Below, in pieces: positions 53,740 through 63,682 of a stretch of DNA of 64,000 nucleotides; position 1 is the stretch's first letter; each line of letters begins with the position of its first letter. The notes below the pieces were generated by a model that was not told where the DNA came from, searched no databases, and saw only the letters and a list, made by a program, of their open reading frames with translations. Both the position numbers and the translations under genes were made by a program. Origin of the DNA: JAVBSN01 sp031556525 (GTDB taxonomy: Bacteria; Bacillota; Clostridia; Lachnospirales; Lachnospiraceae); the NCBI GenBank assembly GCA_031556525.1, contig JAVBSS010000003.1, positions 107,474 through 171,473 on the forward strand. Reading direction: 5' to 3'.

Positions 53740-55227
53740 TTATAATCCAAGTATATCTTTAACTGTATCTAACATCTTCTCAGATTCACATACTGTATCG
53801 TGTAATACTGGAGCACTTCTTATATCTTCAATAGCCTTAGGTATAGCTACTCCTGATAACTTGCATAATTCATCTACTAATTCAAAATCAGTCTTTGCAT
53901 CATATGCCTCATCAATAGAATTCATTACACTTCTTGTAAACTTGTAAGGACTTGCTGTTGAAGCTATAACTGCTGGTGTAGTATCGTTAGTAGTTGCTAC
54001 ATACTTATCATATACCGCTGCCGCAACTGCTGTATGTGTATCCATAATATAATTATCAGATTCATATACTTTCTTAATTGTAGCTGCTGTCTCTGTCTCA
54101 TCAGCATAGTTACCATAGAACTCTGCTAAATTAGCTTTCATTTCATCAGTAATTGTATATTCTCCACTACCATTTAGTAATGACATAAGTTCCGCATTCT
54201 TACTAGCATCATTTCCTGCTACTTTATAGATAAGTCTTTCTAAGTTGCTTGATATTAAAATATCCATTGATGGAGATGTTGTTAATATAAAATCTCTATT
54301 TCTGTTATAAACACCTGTCTCAAAGAAATCATATAATACCTTGTTATCATTTGAAGCACAGATAAATTTAGCAATTGGAAGTCCCATCTCTTTTGCATAG
54401 TATGCTGCTAAGATATTTCCAAAGTTACCTGTTGGAACAACAACATTAATCTTATCACCAACATTGATATCCCCATTCGCTACTAATCTTGAGTATGCGT
54501 ATACATAGTATACCATCTGTGGTACTAATCTTCCTATATTGATAGAGTTAGCTGATGAGAATTGATAACCTGCATTATCCATTACTCCTGCTAATTCTTT
54601 ATCATTAAACATATTCTTAACGCCTGTTTGAGCATCATCAAAGTTACCAGTAATACCTACTACATAAGCATTATCGCCTTCTTGAGTAACCATTTGCTTC
54701 TCTTGAATTGGACTAACACCGTTCTTAGGGTAGAATACAATTATCTTTGTTCCTGGTACATCAGCAAATCCTGCTAAAGCAGCTTTTCCTGTATCACCTG
54801 ATGTTGCTGTTAATATTACTATATCATTCTTTACATTATTCTTCTTTGCTGAAGTTACTAATAAGTAAGGTAGTATAGATAATGCCATATCTTTAAATGC
54901 TATTGTTGAACCATGGAATAATTCTAAATAGTTAGCACCCGCCTTTTTAACAATTGGTGCTATCTCAGTTGTATCAAACTTTTTATCATAAGCACTGTTA
55001 ATACAGTGTTTCAATTCTTCCTCTGTAAAATCTGTAAGCATTAATTTCATTACTTCATATGCTACTTCTTGGTAGCTCATCTTTGATAATGCAGCTAAAT
55101 CAACATCTAATGCTGGAATATGATTTGGTACAAATAAACCACCATTTTCAGCTAATCCTTTTAATATAGCTTCTGAAGCTGTTGCTGTTTCGTTAGCATT
55201 TCTTGTACTATTATAAGTAACTGACAT
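53740..55227 (-). CDS. thrC: Threonine synthase
   Basis: About 495 residues from ATG 55227 (AGAGG seven bases upstream; an in-frame start at 55284 has no site and runs into the promoter). Start SVTYNSTRNANETATASEAI is typical of the long-form enzymes; the PLP Lys is in FHGSTIAFKDMALS (about 105-118). Other marks are ATSGDTGKAALAGF and PTGNFGNILAAYYA. It turns O-phosphohomoserine into threonine. Single gene with its own promoter. Confidence 0.95.
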   Translation of the reverse strand: MSVTYNSTRNANETATASEAILKGLAENGGLFVPNHIPALDVDLAALSKMSYQEVAYEVMKLMLTDFTEEELKHCINSAYDKKFDTTEIAPIVKKAGANYLELFHGSTIAFKDMALSILPYLLVTSAKKNNVKNDIVILTATSGDTGKAALAGFADVPGTKIIVFYPKNGVSPIQEKQMVTQEGDNAYVVGITGNFDDAQTGVKNMFNDKELAGVMDNAGYQFSSANSINIGRLVPQMVYYVYAYSRLVANGDINVGDKINVVVPTGNFGNILAAYYAKEMGLPIAKFICASNDNKVLYDFFETGVYNRNRDFILTTSPSMDILISSNLERLIYKVAGNDASKNAELMSLLNGSGEYTITDEMKANLAEFYGNYADETETAATIKKVYESDNYIMDTHTAVAAAVYDKYVATTNDTTPAVIASTASPYKFTRSVMNSIDEAYDAKTDFELVDELCKLSGVAIPKAIEDIRSAPVLHDTVCESEKMLDTVKDILGL

Positions 55228-55289
55228 CTTTCTACCTCTTTTCATAAATATGTATGTTAATTTTCTATATTCTTTATATTTCAAGGCGT

Positions 55290-55318
55290 ATTATAACATT
55301 TACAATATCAAAAAGCAA
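55290..55318 (-). promoter_or_regulatory. Promoter for thrC
   Basis: Minus-strand TTGCTT (55313-55318), 17-base spacer and perfect TATAAT (55290-55295). The -35 box lies inside the distal arm of the preceding terminator, so the two elements share DNA. The leader is about 55 bases, too short for a T-box. Confidence 0.55.
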
Positions 55319-55349
55319 CCTTAAGCTTTATAGGCTCAAGGTTGCTTTT
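55311..55349 (-). terminator. Terminator after the 3D-domain gene
   Basis: Arms 55311-55326 and 55334-55349 pair over 16 positions with one mismatch (core AAAAGCAACCTT), with T-runs on both sides, so it is probably bidirectional. It lies 15 bases after the stop at 55364. Confidence 0.85.
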
Positions 55350-55363
55350 GATCTATTATCTAT

Positions 55364-56215
55364 CTAATTCATTCTGACTACATTGGTTGTATATCTCCTA
55401 CCAAATTGCAGTGCTTCTTCATGGGTATTAAAATATATATCAAAATGGTATCCATTAACACCACTTCCTGTATCTTCAACCGTATATACGTTTCCATTAA
55501 TACTTATTTGCGTACCAAACGGATATATCTTAGTATCCGCAGCTATTGTTCTTCCTGCTGTTGCTGTAGTACCACTTGCTGTCCTTGGATTGGAAGGGTT
55601 ACTATATTTTCCACAACATTTAGCACATGGACAATATCCTGTTAGGGTATATGTTATTCCTCCATTACCTGCACTATTGTTCTGTGCTGCAGTTAACGGA
55701 TCATATCCTTCTGCATATAAGTTGGCCTGCGAAGCCGCATTAGCTGCATTAGCTTCTGCAAGTCTTTGCGCCGCTCTCTCTTCCGCTAGGGCTCTTGCCG
55801 CTATTTTATTATCAGATTCTATTTTTTCTACAGTTCTATTTGCAACAATTCCTAGTGCTTCTTCTGCCGCCATATCTCTTGCCGCTTGAACTGAGGCAAC
55901 TGCCAAAGTATCAACTTTCTTATCTGCCTTCTCTAATCGAGATAGTTCTTCTTCCTCTTGTCTCTCCAACTCAAGATCCTTATAGTTAATCTTCGATGCA
56001 CCTAATTCCCCTAACATCAGGGTATATGCACCTTCACTATTAAGACCCGCAACTGTTATTACCTTTGTATTCGTCTCATTATCACTAATACGATCAGCGA
56101 TGCTAACTGTTGCAAAAGCCGATGCCATCATTACAATCAAACCTATAATTATTCTCACTGTAACTCTATCCATCTTCTCTTTAAGTATTTGAAACGTTTC
56201 AGAAAATATATTCAT
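55364..56215 (-). CDS. Membrane-anchored 3D-domain cell-wall protein (YabE/RpfB C-terminal type)
   Basis: 283 residues. N-terminal membrane helix (about 17-40), an Ala/Glu-rich coiled-coil region (about 75-150, AARALAEERAAQRLAEANAA), then a 3D domain (about 185-283): TLTGYCPCAKCCGKYSNP, GRTIAADTKIYPFGTQI and YTVEDTGSGVNGYHFDIYF. The three conserved Asp that name the domain are visible (AAD, VED, FDIYF). Such domains act as lytic transglycosylases on peptidoglycan. It should work outside the membrane. Strong promoter upstream and strong terminator downstream make it a single-gene unit. Confidence 0.87.
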   Translation of the reverse strand: MNIFSETFQILKEKMDRVTVRIIIGLIVMMASAFATVSIADRISDNETNTKVITVAGLNSEGAYTLMLGELGASKINYKDLELERQEEEELSRLEKADKKVDTLAVASVQAARDMAAEEALGIVANRTVEKIESDNKIAARALAEERAAQRLAEANAANAASQANLYAEGYDPLTAAQNNSAGNGGITYTLTGYCPCAKCCGKYSNPSNPRTASGTTATAGRTIAADTKIYPFGTQISINGNVYTVEDTGSGVNGYHFDIYFNTHEEALQFGRRYTTNVVRMN

Positions 56216-56271
56216 GTTACGTCCTCTCTTACTCTAAATATTACAAAACTGTTACGTCTTGTGTAACACTC

Positions 56272-56300
56272 AGTATATATTTATGTCACAGAAACGTCAA
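56272..56300 (-). promoter_or_regulatory. Promoter for the 3D-domain gene
   Basis: Minus-strand TTGACG (56295-56300), 17-base spacer and TATACT (56272-56277), a strong match. Around the expected start lies an inverted repeat TGTTAC/GTAACA (56250-56255 and 56263-56268) and a direct repeat of TGTTACGTC (56250-56258 and 56215-56223), which may be a regulator site. Confidence 0.6.
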
Positions 56301-56329
56301 GTTTTTTTGATAATTATATTTTTACATCA

Positions 56330-57118
56330 TTACTGAATATATCTTATTTTATCCGAAATTTTGACAATATTATATCTTTTTGCATACTCAATACTATTAA
56401 TATTTTCAATATAATTTTTAATATATTTCTTAGGGTTTTCAATGGTTTCTAACATGTCAGCCGCTTTATTATATGCTATTGCTGCATCTATCTCATCATC
56501 ATATCTTCCAACTATATAATTTCCGTTTATATGTATCTGTGTTTCATATATTTTTTTTCTGTTTTTGGTAATCATTTTGACTCCCATATAGTTATTAATA
56601 ACCTTAATATTTTCATATCTATAGTCAAATTCATCGCCGTTTACAAATATATAATCCTTACCTTTTACACTAAAATTCTTTATACCATATCTGCTTAATA
56701 TACTATATTGACTACCATAATCACATACAAACATGTATCCACCCCTTACCTGTATTTTGTGATTACCATAAAAGAACAGATCTTCTCGATCAAACTTTAA
56801 AACTATATCTTCATTAAGATAATATTCAAAATATTTATTCCTAAGGTATATAGGATTTTTAAAATATATTCCTGTATCTCTAAAATTAATCAATACTATG
56901 AATTTATCTAGTGTTAACACTATTTTTCTCTTATAGTCTTCTATAGTATATTTGTTATTTCTTACTATATCTATAGCTTGCAAATATGCCTTGTTGGCCT
57001 GATTTTCTCTAGGAAAGCTACCTAGGCTAATATGCTTGTTTTTAAAAGTAATTGAAGCTCTATAATATATGGTTCCATCTTTTCTTATCGCTTCATAAAC
57101 TCCTACTTTATTAGCCAT
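56330..57118 (-). CDS. AP2-domain protein with eroded HNH-like region
   Basis: About 262 residues from ATG 57118 (AGGAG seven bases upstream). Two AP2-like DNA-binding segments are visible: near the start (GTIYYRASITFKNKHISLG, about 14-32) and near the end (YETQIHINGNYIVGRYDDEI, about 190-210, then DAAIAYNKAADML). Before the second lies FVNGDEFDYRYENIKVIN (about 160-178), which matches the tail of HNH homing endonucleases (D-x-R-x-x-N) but lacks the usual His residues. It may be a homing-endonuclease-like protein turned DNA-binding regulator. It follows the VWA gene by 10 bases, so it is fixed in this operon rather than an insertion. Confidence 0.6.
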   Translation of the reverse strand: MANKVGVYEAIRKDGTIYYRASITFKNKHISLGSFPRENQANKAYLQAIDIVRNNKYTIEDYKRKIVLTLDKFIVLINFRDTGIYFKNPIYLRNKYFEYYLNEDIVLKFDREDLFFYGNHKIQVRGGYMFVCDYGSQYSILSRYGIKNFSVKGKDYIFVNGDEFDYRYENIKVINNYMGVKMITKNRKKIYETQIHINGNYIVGRYDDEIDAAIAYNKAADMLETIENPKKYIKNYIENINSIEYAKRYNIVKISDKIRYIQ

Positions 57119-57128
57119 AGTTTGTCTC

Positions 57129-59993
57129 CTATCTATCATTTTTCTTCTTCAAAAGAGCCGCTGTATCAATCGTCTGTGGTGCATTTTCTTCTTTCTTTGA
57201 TTGCTTCCTTGATTGCTTTTTAACTTTCTCTTGTTTCTCAGCTTTTACTTTTATTTTTTTCTGTTCTTCTTCCACTGTATTAACCTGTGCTACATCCACT
57301 GATTTAGGTTGTTTTTCTTTTACCACAGTTGATTGTTTTAAAGCTGTATTATCTACTATATTTTCATGTTGTTTATTATTGATATTCTTTTCTTTCTTTA
57401 TAGCTTTTTCCTTAACTTGTTTATTTATATGCTTACTTATATTTTTAGCATAATCAAGCTGGAATCGTCTAGACACAATATCTACCATAAATAATAATAA
57501 TGCTAGTAAAATCAATATATACAGTAGGTTCATTCTTGCCTTCACTGTCTCTAATTTCTCTCCAAAAATCTCATCATCCATAGAAATCATTAATCCATTA
57601 ACACTTCTAGTAAAACTATCAACCAACGTATTATCTGGATTAAACCTATACTCTGGTGAATATTGCATAGCTGTAGCTGTATTAATACTCTTCACCACTG
57701 ATTCTCCACTGCTATTAACCAAACTAATACTATATACACCCAAATCATTCATGTCTATATTTATTTTAAATTTTCCAGGTGCAATAGGATCTAATACTAT
57801 TTCTGTTACTTCCCCCGATTCACTGGTACATATTCCCTTTATTACCGTATCCATTCCATATTCGTTTGTTCCGTATGTTATAGTTGCTGAATTTCCATTA
57901 TTTATAATCTCTAATGTATCGTCGCCTAGTGATGTATCTGTTGTTGCATAGTCTATAATATTTTTCCAGAAAGCACTGTAATTTTCCCATGCTGCCCATT
58001 CACCTGACCACTTATTCTCTCCATCGCTTGTCCATGCTATTGACTTACCTATTCCATATTGCCATGTTGTAAGTATCGGGTCTCCTTTATGAGATTCTAA
58101 TATAACTGTTGCTGTTTCTTTAGGTGTTGTTGCTACATATCCCCTCAACATAGGATAGCCTTCAGCTAACACTTCACTAACAATCTCTGAACGACTAGTT
58201 ATTATCGGCGTAAAATCTTCGTTTATTAAATAGCTCTTTACCGACAAGAATACTTCTTGTGCAAATATTCTAGGAATACCATTGTTCACATCAGTAAAAT
58301 AATAACGCCCCTCACATTTATCTGCCAATCCTTCTAGTAGTTTAGTATTTGCATCAGAACCTACCGCTACACTAGATAAACTTATACCTTCATCATTTAT
58401 TGATTTTATTACTTTATCATAATTATCATACTCATCTTGACCATCTGTAAGCAGTATAATATGCTTAATCTGAGCATCAGATTCTGATAATTTTTTTACA
58501 GCTTGTTCGATTGCTGGATATATACTTGTTCCTCCACCATAACCAATCGAAGCTATACTTTCAGTTATTCCATCAATATCATCAGCATATTTTATAGGTA
58601 CTGCCCAAGTATATCCATCATCAAAAGCTAATACACCACACTCATCTGTAGGTCTTAAGTTATACACACCGGCTATTGCTGCTTGTTTAGCAAGATCCAA
58701 CCCTGTAATTTGTGAATTTTCTGATGAAGGTGATGTCATACTTCCAGAATGGTCAATAACCATTACCATTGCCATTTTAGGAATTTCTTTTTCTCCTTCA
58801 AGATCCATATTAACTGGCAATACTTCTTCTAATTCCGTATCTCTATATCCGCCTAGTGCATAACTATTTTCACCACCGATACATATATATCCGCCTGCAT
58901 AATCCTTTACAAAGGATTGTAGATTCTTTGCAAAATCTTTCTTGAGATCACTATAATATACATCCATCGTAACTACTACATCATATTCGTTAAGGTCTGC
59001 CATATTATTAGGCACGCCCGAAACCGTAACTTTATCATAATTCATACCTAATGCATCTAACATATTTGCAAATTCATTTCCTTGATCTGGTTGTCCTTCA
59101 ACTACCAATACCCTTACCGGTGCATCTATTTGTGTAAATGCACTATATTCGTTATTAACACTTATCGTATCATCTAGAGCTTCTACTACTACCCTATAGC
59201 TTCTTATACCATTTTCATCTGCTATATCATTGAATAGAAACTTGTTATCCCCTACTTCTATCTGTACACTCTTTTGATCCTTAAGTGTCCTTCCCGAATA
59301 CAATGACACCACCGCATTAGTTGCAACATTACTTTTTATACTTGCAGTTACGGAAAAACTATCTCCAACATGCAAATTATTAGGTAGCGATACATCATTT
59401 ACATATACCTCATCACCAAAACTTTCTTCAAGCTTAATTGTTTTAAAAGAAACATTCGCAGCGATAATTGCACTTGCCATGCTTGTAACATCACCAGTAT
59501 TTTGTGCTCCATCTGTTATTAAAACCATTTGTTTTGCAACGCCATCTGGATACATCGTTAGCCCAGTACTAATTGCTTGCTCTATATTTGTTGCTGTACT
59601 TGTAGGCTTAGTTGTAACTGTATCAAATACTTGCTTATCTGTAACGAATTGTTCTATATTAGAATCTGCACCAAATGTAACAATACCAACACTATTCTTC
59701 TCTGGCATATCTTTCACTACATTTCTCAAATATTCTTCTATCGATTCTACATTATTAACATTACTATCAGATAGATCCACTAAAAATATCGTAGTGATTT
59801 TATCACTTGACCATTTAATACTTACTCCACTTAATGCCAGCACCAACAAAGTAACTACTACTATCCTTAATGTAACATAACTAACTTTTCTTCTTTTATT
59901 TTTTATTCTTAAATGTTTTGCTGAATATATATACCCTAATATAAACAAAGGTATAAGTATAAGCAATATAGGTCTTGCTATTTCAATATTCAT
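57129..59993 (-). CDS. Large membrane protein with two VWA domains
   Basis: 954 residues. Two N-terminal helices (about 5-25 and 37-58), a first VWA-like domain (about 65-230, TIFLVDLSDSNVNN, MVLITDGAQNTGD) with an imperfect metal site, a beta domain, a glutamine-amidotransferase-like stretch (about 295-400), a second VWA with complete MIDAS start VMVIDHSGSM (about 409-418) and LLTDGQDEYDN, a C-terminal helix (about 815-838) and a long Lys/Glu-rich tail (about 840-954). It belongs to the BatA/BatB-like proteins next to MoxR and DUF58 genes. Role probably in assembly or stress protection at the envelope, not known exactly. Confidence 0.82.
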   Translation of the reverse strand: MNIEIARPILLILIPLFILGYIYSAKHLRIKNKRRKVSYVTLRIVVVTLLVLALSGVSIKWSSDKITTIFLVDLSDSNVNNVESIEEYLRNVVKDMPEKNSVGIVTFGADSNIEQFVTDKQVFDTVTTKPTSTATNIEQAISTGLTMYPDGVAKQMVLITDGAQNTGDVTSMASAIIAANVSFKTIKLEESFGDEVYVNDVSLPNNLHVGDSFSVTASIKSNVATNAVVSLYSGRTLKDQKSVQIEVGDNKFLFNDIADENGIRSYRVVVEALDDTISVNNEYSAFTQIDAPVRVLVVEGQPDQGNEFANMLDALGMNYDKVTVSGVPNNMADLNEYDVVVTMDVYYSDLKKDFAKNLQSFVKDYAGGYICIGGENSYALGGYRDTELEEVLPVNMDLEGEKEIPKMAMVMVIDHSGSMTSPSSENSQITGLDLAKQAAIAGVYNLRPTDECGVLAFDDGYTWAVPIKYADDIDGITESIASIGYGGGTSIYPAIEQAVKKLSESDAQIKHIILLTDGQDEYDNYDKVIKSINDEGISLSSVAVGSDANTKLLEGLADKCEGRYYFTDVNNGIPRIFAQEVFLSVKSYLINEDFTPIITSRSEIVSEVLAEGYPMLRGYVATTPKETATVILESHKGDPILTTWQYGIGKSIAWTSDGENKWSGEWAAWENYSAFWKNIIDYATTDTSLGDDTLEIINNGNSATITYGTNEYGMDTVIKGICTSESGEVTEIVLDPIAPGKFKINIDMNDLGVYSISLVNSSGESVVKSINTATAMQYSPEYRFNPDNTLVDSFTRSVNGLMISMDDEIFGEKLETVKARMNLLYILILLALLLFMVDIVSRRFQLDYAKNISKHINKQVKEKAIKKEKNINNKQHENIVDNTALKQSTVVKEKQPKSVDVAQVNTVEEEQKKIKVKAEKQEKVKKQSRKQSKKEENAPQTIDTAALLKKKNDR

Positions 59994-60000
59994 ATTCTTA

Positions 60001-61800
60001 TCACCTCTGTTTTATATATACAATCCATTCTGCAGTTAATAGTACCAACAGACATATTATTATTATTGTGCTTAATTCTCTTCCACCACTAGGCTTAATG
60101 TCTTCGCCTGTCGTACTGCCTTCCATTTCATTGGCTTCCACAACATTTGACTCCTCGCCTACTGGAAAATTAACAGCTACATAACTTTCTTTCAATTGCG
60201 CTCCCACTATCTGTGTAGCTTTATATATTCCAGAATATTTCGTATTTCCATATGATAATACTCCTGTAATATCTAACGTTTCTAGGTTTCCTACATTATC
60301 TTCAACTACAATATTTCCACCGTTTATATCCGAATTAAAACTAATATTATCTCCTGTTAGTATACTGTCATTTACTACTAATTCGTTATTTGACATATAA
60401 CCTATTAAGTTAGCCATAAGTATAGGAAATTCAGGCTTTAATGCCAAGTCTGTACTATGTATATCAAATCCTAATGTAGCTATTTTCTTTCCATCTACTT
60501 GTCCGTAATAACCTATACATTTGTTGCCTACTTCCAAATAACTTGTTCCCCATTTTGGCACTCTCATAGCTTTTCCACTATTCACACCAAAACTAAATCC
60601 CTCCAAATAGGTTGTTACTTCACTACTTGCAAATGTTAACATCGTTCCATCTATATCGCCATCCAATTCTAGATATTTATTCGAATCCGCATTTATAAAT
60701 ATCATATTAGACGCTGGTAAATCATTAGGAATCATTCCATCAAATATATATATATCAAATGGTTCACTATCGCCTACTACATTTTTATCCGTTGTCTTAT
60801 ACACTTCTACATTAGACAAAGAGCCTGCTGCCTTTTCTAAGAAAACATTCGATTCCGATACTATTAGTACCGTCGTCATTCCTTCTTTACCCATAACCGT
60901 ATATGCACAATTATCTGCCATTAAACTATCGCTATTATTAATCTCCGCTTTCAGACCTTTACCATTAAAATCAACATCCCTAAAATACACAATTGCAGAG
61001 TCTCCTGATGCTACAATAATCGGTTCTACTGCTAACAATACTTCATCTCCGTATAAATTAATATCGGAAACCAACGCCTCGCTTCCATAATTAGTTACTT
61101 TGGTCAACACAATCAACGCATCTTCCTCATATCCATAACTAACATACTCCAACGCCGCATTCTCTCCTTCTGAATATAGATTAATAACCTTAGCCTCTAA
61201 TTCTCCCAATTCCACTGCTGTATCTGTAAACATTACAACTTCATAATTCTCCCACTGTTTTACAATAGAATTAATCATGCTTATTCCATTATTAAGATCC
61301 CCAGCTAATTCCGTCACCTTAATATCATTTATTTTACTATTTACCTCACTCTTATCCATGATTCCACTAAATAATAATTCTGCTTCATTATCTACCGTCA
61401 TCACTGTTATTGAAGCTGTATCATCTAAACTATTCACATAATCTATGGCTCTATCAATCTCTTCATCAAACCTAGTTTTATCTTTGTTATAGCTATAGTT
61501 CATACTTCCACTACTATCTATTACTATTAATACATTACTATAACTATTTCCACCAGATTTTAAATAAGGCCCCATAAGCGCGAAAATAAGACCAATAACT
61601 GTTAGTATCTGTAGATACATTAATAAATTATTTTTAAGCTTTTCCCACGGCTTAGTAGCCTCTATATTTCTATATACTTCTCTCCATAACATTATCGAAG
61701 AAAATGTATGGTCTGTGGCCTTTTGTTTTAACATATACAATAATATAATTATAGGAATTAGTATAATTAAAAAAATCGGCAATATTGAACTAAATGTCAT
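60001..61800 (-). CDS. BatA-like membrane protein with VWA domain
   Basis: 599 residues. BatA N-terminal region with two helices (about 5-23 and 56-75) and the linking phrase ATDHTFSSIMLWREVYRN, cut for length, followed by a VWA domain (about 86-250) with MIDAS start IVIDSSGSM (about 90-98) and VMFTDTAVELG. A large beta-rich outer part (about 250-560) and one C-terminal helix (about 572-592) end the protein. The start ATG overlaps the DUF58 stop as ATGA. It probably works with the MoxR chaperone-like ATPase. Confidence 0.83.
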   Translation of the reverse strand: MTFSSILPIFLIILIPIIILLYMLKQKATDHTFSSIMLWREVYRNIEATKPWEKLKNNLLMYLQILTVIGLIFALMGPYLKSGGNSYSNVLIVIDSSGSMNYSYNKDKTRFDEEIDRAIDYVNSLDDTASITVMTVDNEAELLFSGIMDKSEVNSKINDIKVTELAGDLNNGISMINSIVKQWENYEVVMFTDTAVELGELEAKVINLYSEGENAALEYVSYGYEEDALIVLTKVTNYGSEALVSDINLYGDEVLLAVEPIIVASGDSAIVYFRDVDFNGKGLKAEINNSDSLMADNCAYTVMGKEGMTTVLIVSESNVFLEKAAGSLSNVEVYKTTDKNVVGDSEPFDIYIFDGMIPNDLPASNMIFINADSNKYLELDGDIDGTMLTFASSEVTTYLEGFSFGVNSGKAMRVPKWGTSYLEVGNKCIGYYGQVDGKKIATLGFDIHSTDLALKPEFPILMANLIGYMSNNELVVNDSILTGDNISFNSDINGGNIVVEDNVGNLETLDITGVLSYGNTKYSGIYKATQIVGAQLKESYVAVNFPVGEESNVVEANEMEGSTTGEDIKPSGGRELSTIIIICLLVLLTAEWIVYIKQR

Positions 61801-62672
61801 AATAAAACTCCTGTATTTTTAAATCCCTCAAATAAAACCTTATCAAAAGATTCATCTGAAACGGTTGATAAATATATCATATTATATTTTCTAGACAACA
61901 TATTCAGTCTATTATTAAGTCCTTGTAATTCCTTGTTATAACTATCAATCACTTGTTTGGTAACTGTTATCTTCATCTCTTCTCCAGTTTCCATATCCTG
62001 TAAATTAACAGTTCCTTCTACATCAATATCTATTTCTTCTCTTGCTAACACCTGAATTAATATTATCTCTTGCTTCTTATATAATAAATATTTAATAGCA
62101 TCTTCCACTCCATTTGGATCAAGAAAATCACTAATAATTATTGATACTCCTCTTTTAGTAATATCTCGTGACTTGATAGCTTTACTAAGAGTAGTTTCTC
62201 CGTCAAATCTAATACTTTCTAACTCTCTCATTACTTTTTTGTATGAACTTCTTCCTGTTACTCCCTTACCAACAGTTAAACCACTGTCCTTTACCTGAGT
62301 AACATATACTCTATCAAGGTTATTAAGTATAATATATGATAATGCTCCTGCTAATTGTAATGCTCGGTAAGATTTTTTTATTTCTCCATATTCCATGGAT
62401 TTGCTAGTATCTACAAATATATTAAATACGCCTTCTTTTTCTTCCATGAATTGCTTAATATATAGCTTGTCCATTCTTCCATAAGCATTCCAATCTATTC
62501 TTCTTACATCATCACCTAAGACATATTCTCTAAAATCAGAAAACTCCACAGAAGTACCCTTGGCGCTAGATTTTCTACCGCCACTCATACCTTTGTTAAG
62601 CCTCATATTGATACTTAATTTTAATGTATTTAGTTTTTCAAAAAATTCTGTATCAAATATTGTTTGCTCCAT
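61797..62672 (-). CDS. DUF58 protein
   Basis: 291 residues without membrane segments. The DUF58 signature is clear: GTSVEFSDFREYVLGDDVRR then IDWNAYGRMDKLYIKQF (about 42-78), followed by a VWA-like fold with FVDTSKSMEYG (about 87-97) and IIISDFLDPNG. DUF58 proteins almost always accompany MoxR ATPases. It lies 3 bases behind the MoxR gene and overlaps the BatA-like gene by 4 bases, so the three are co-translated. Confidence 0.9.
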   Translation of the reverse strand: MEQTIFDTEFFEKLNTLKLSINMRLNKGMSGGRKSSAKGTSVEFSDFREYVLGDDVRRIDWNAYGRMDKLYIKQFMEEKEGVFNIFVDTSKSMEYGEIKKSYRALQLAGALSYIILNNLDRVYVTQVKDSGLTVGKGVTGRSSYKKVMRELESIRFDGETTLSKAIKSRDITKRGVSIIISDFLDPNGVEDAIKYLLYKKQEIILIQVLAREEIDIDVEGTVNLQDMETGEEMKITVTKQVIDSYNKELQGLNNRLNMLSRKYNMIYLSTVSDESFDKVLFEGFKNTGVLL

Positions 62673-62675
62673 ATA

Positions 62676-63665
62676 TTACACCTGTCTTGCTCTTACTTCT
62701 TTTATAATACTTCCAATTATGCTATCTGCATCTATACCATCTGATAGTGCCTCAAAATTAGTTATAATTCTATGTCTTAATGCTGGATATGCAACATAAT
62801 CTATATCTTCAAAGGCTACATTTAATCTACCTTCCATTAATGCTCTTGCTTTAGCTGTTTTAATAATCGCTTGTGCAGCACGAGGACTTGCCCCATTTGC
62901 AACATATTTCTTAGTAATATCTGGCGCTCCATTACTAGAACTATGCGTTGCTACTACCACATCCATAGCATAATTCATTACTGCATCAGCTACTGGCATT
63001 TCATTAATAAGCTGTCTCATATATATTATCTCTTCACCTTTTATTACTGGTAATACTTCTGTCACTTGATTAGTTACTGTTATATTCACTATTTCCTTAA
63101 GTTCATCTCTTGTTGGAAATTCAACCTTAAGCTTAAACATAAATCTATCTAATTGTGCTTCTGGAAGAGGATACGTTCCCTCATTCTCAATTGGATTCTG
63201 TGTTGCTAATACCATATATGGAATTGGTAATTCATATGTAGTATTTCCTACTGTTACTGTCTTTTCTTGCATTGCCTCAAGCATGGCTGATTGTGTCTTT
63301 GGTGTAGCACGATTGATTTCATCAGCTAATACCATGTTCGCAAACACTGGTCCTGGTTGAAATTGAAATATATTCTTATCCTGCTCTTTAATAATAAGAT
63401 TAGTACCCGTTACATCTGCTGGCATTAAATCTGGTGTAAATTGTATTCTTGAAAAACTAATTGATAACACTTTAGAAATCGTCTTTACTAATTGAGTTTT
63501 TCCAAGTCCCGGAACACCTTCTAACAATACATTTCCATCTGATAATACAGCAAGTAACACCTGTCTAACTATATCCTTCTGACCTATAATCGCCTTACCT
63601 ATTTCTTGCTCACATGCAACTACCTTATTAACTATATCCTGTAACTGTTGACCGTTATCTACCAT
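62676..63665 (-). CDS. MoxR-family AAA+ ATPase
   Basis: About 329 residues from ATG 63665, well spaced from GGAGG; an ATG four codons earlier overlaps that site. Walker A LEGVPGLGKTQLVK (about 48-60), Walker B MVLADEINRATPKTQSA (about 105-121), sensor 1 LATQNPIENEGTYPLPEAQL, cut for length, and the lid with GASPRAAQAIIK. MoxR ATPases act as chaperones for VWA proteins, here the DUF58, BatA-like and double-VWA proteins encoded next. Confidence 0.93.
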   Translation of the reverse strand: MVDNGQQLQDIVNKVVACEQEIGKAIIGQKDIVRQVLLAVLSDGNVLLEGVPGLGKTQLVKTISKVLSISFSRIQFTPDLMPADVTGTNLIIKEQDKNIFQFQPGPVFANMVLADEINRATPKTQSAMLEAMQEKTVTVGNTTYELPIPYMVLATQNPIENEGTYPLPEAQLDRFMFKLKVEFPTRDELKEIVNITVTNQVTEVLPVIKGEEIIYMRQLINEMPVADAVMNYAMDVVVATHSSSNGAPDITKKYVANGASPRAAQAIIKTAKARALMEGRLNVAFEDIDYVAYPALRHRIITNFEALSDGIDADSIIGSIIKEVRARQV

Positions 63666-63682
63666 ATCTTCCTCCATACCTT

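Noticed and set aside
55228..55310. T-box leader for thrC
   Set aside because: The space between the promoter and the ATG is only about 60 bases, too short for a T-box, and no specifier or antiterminator sequence is visible.
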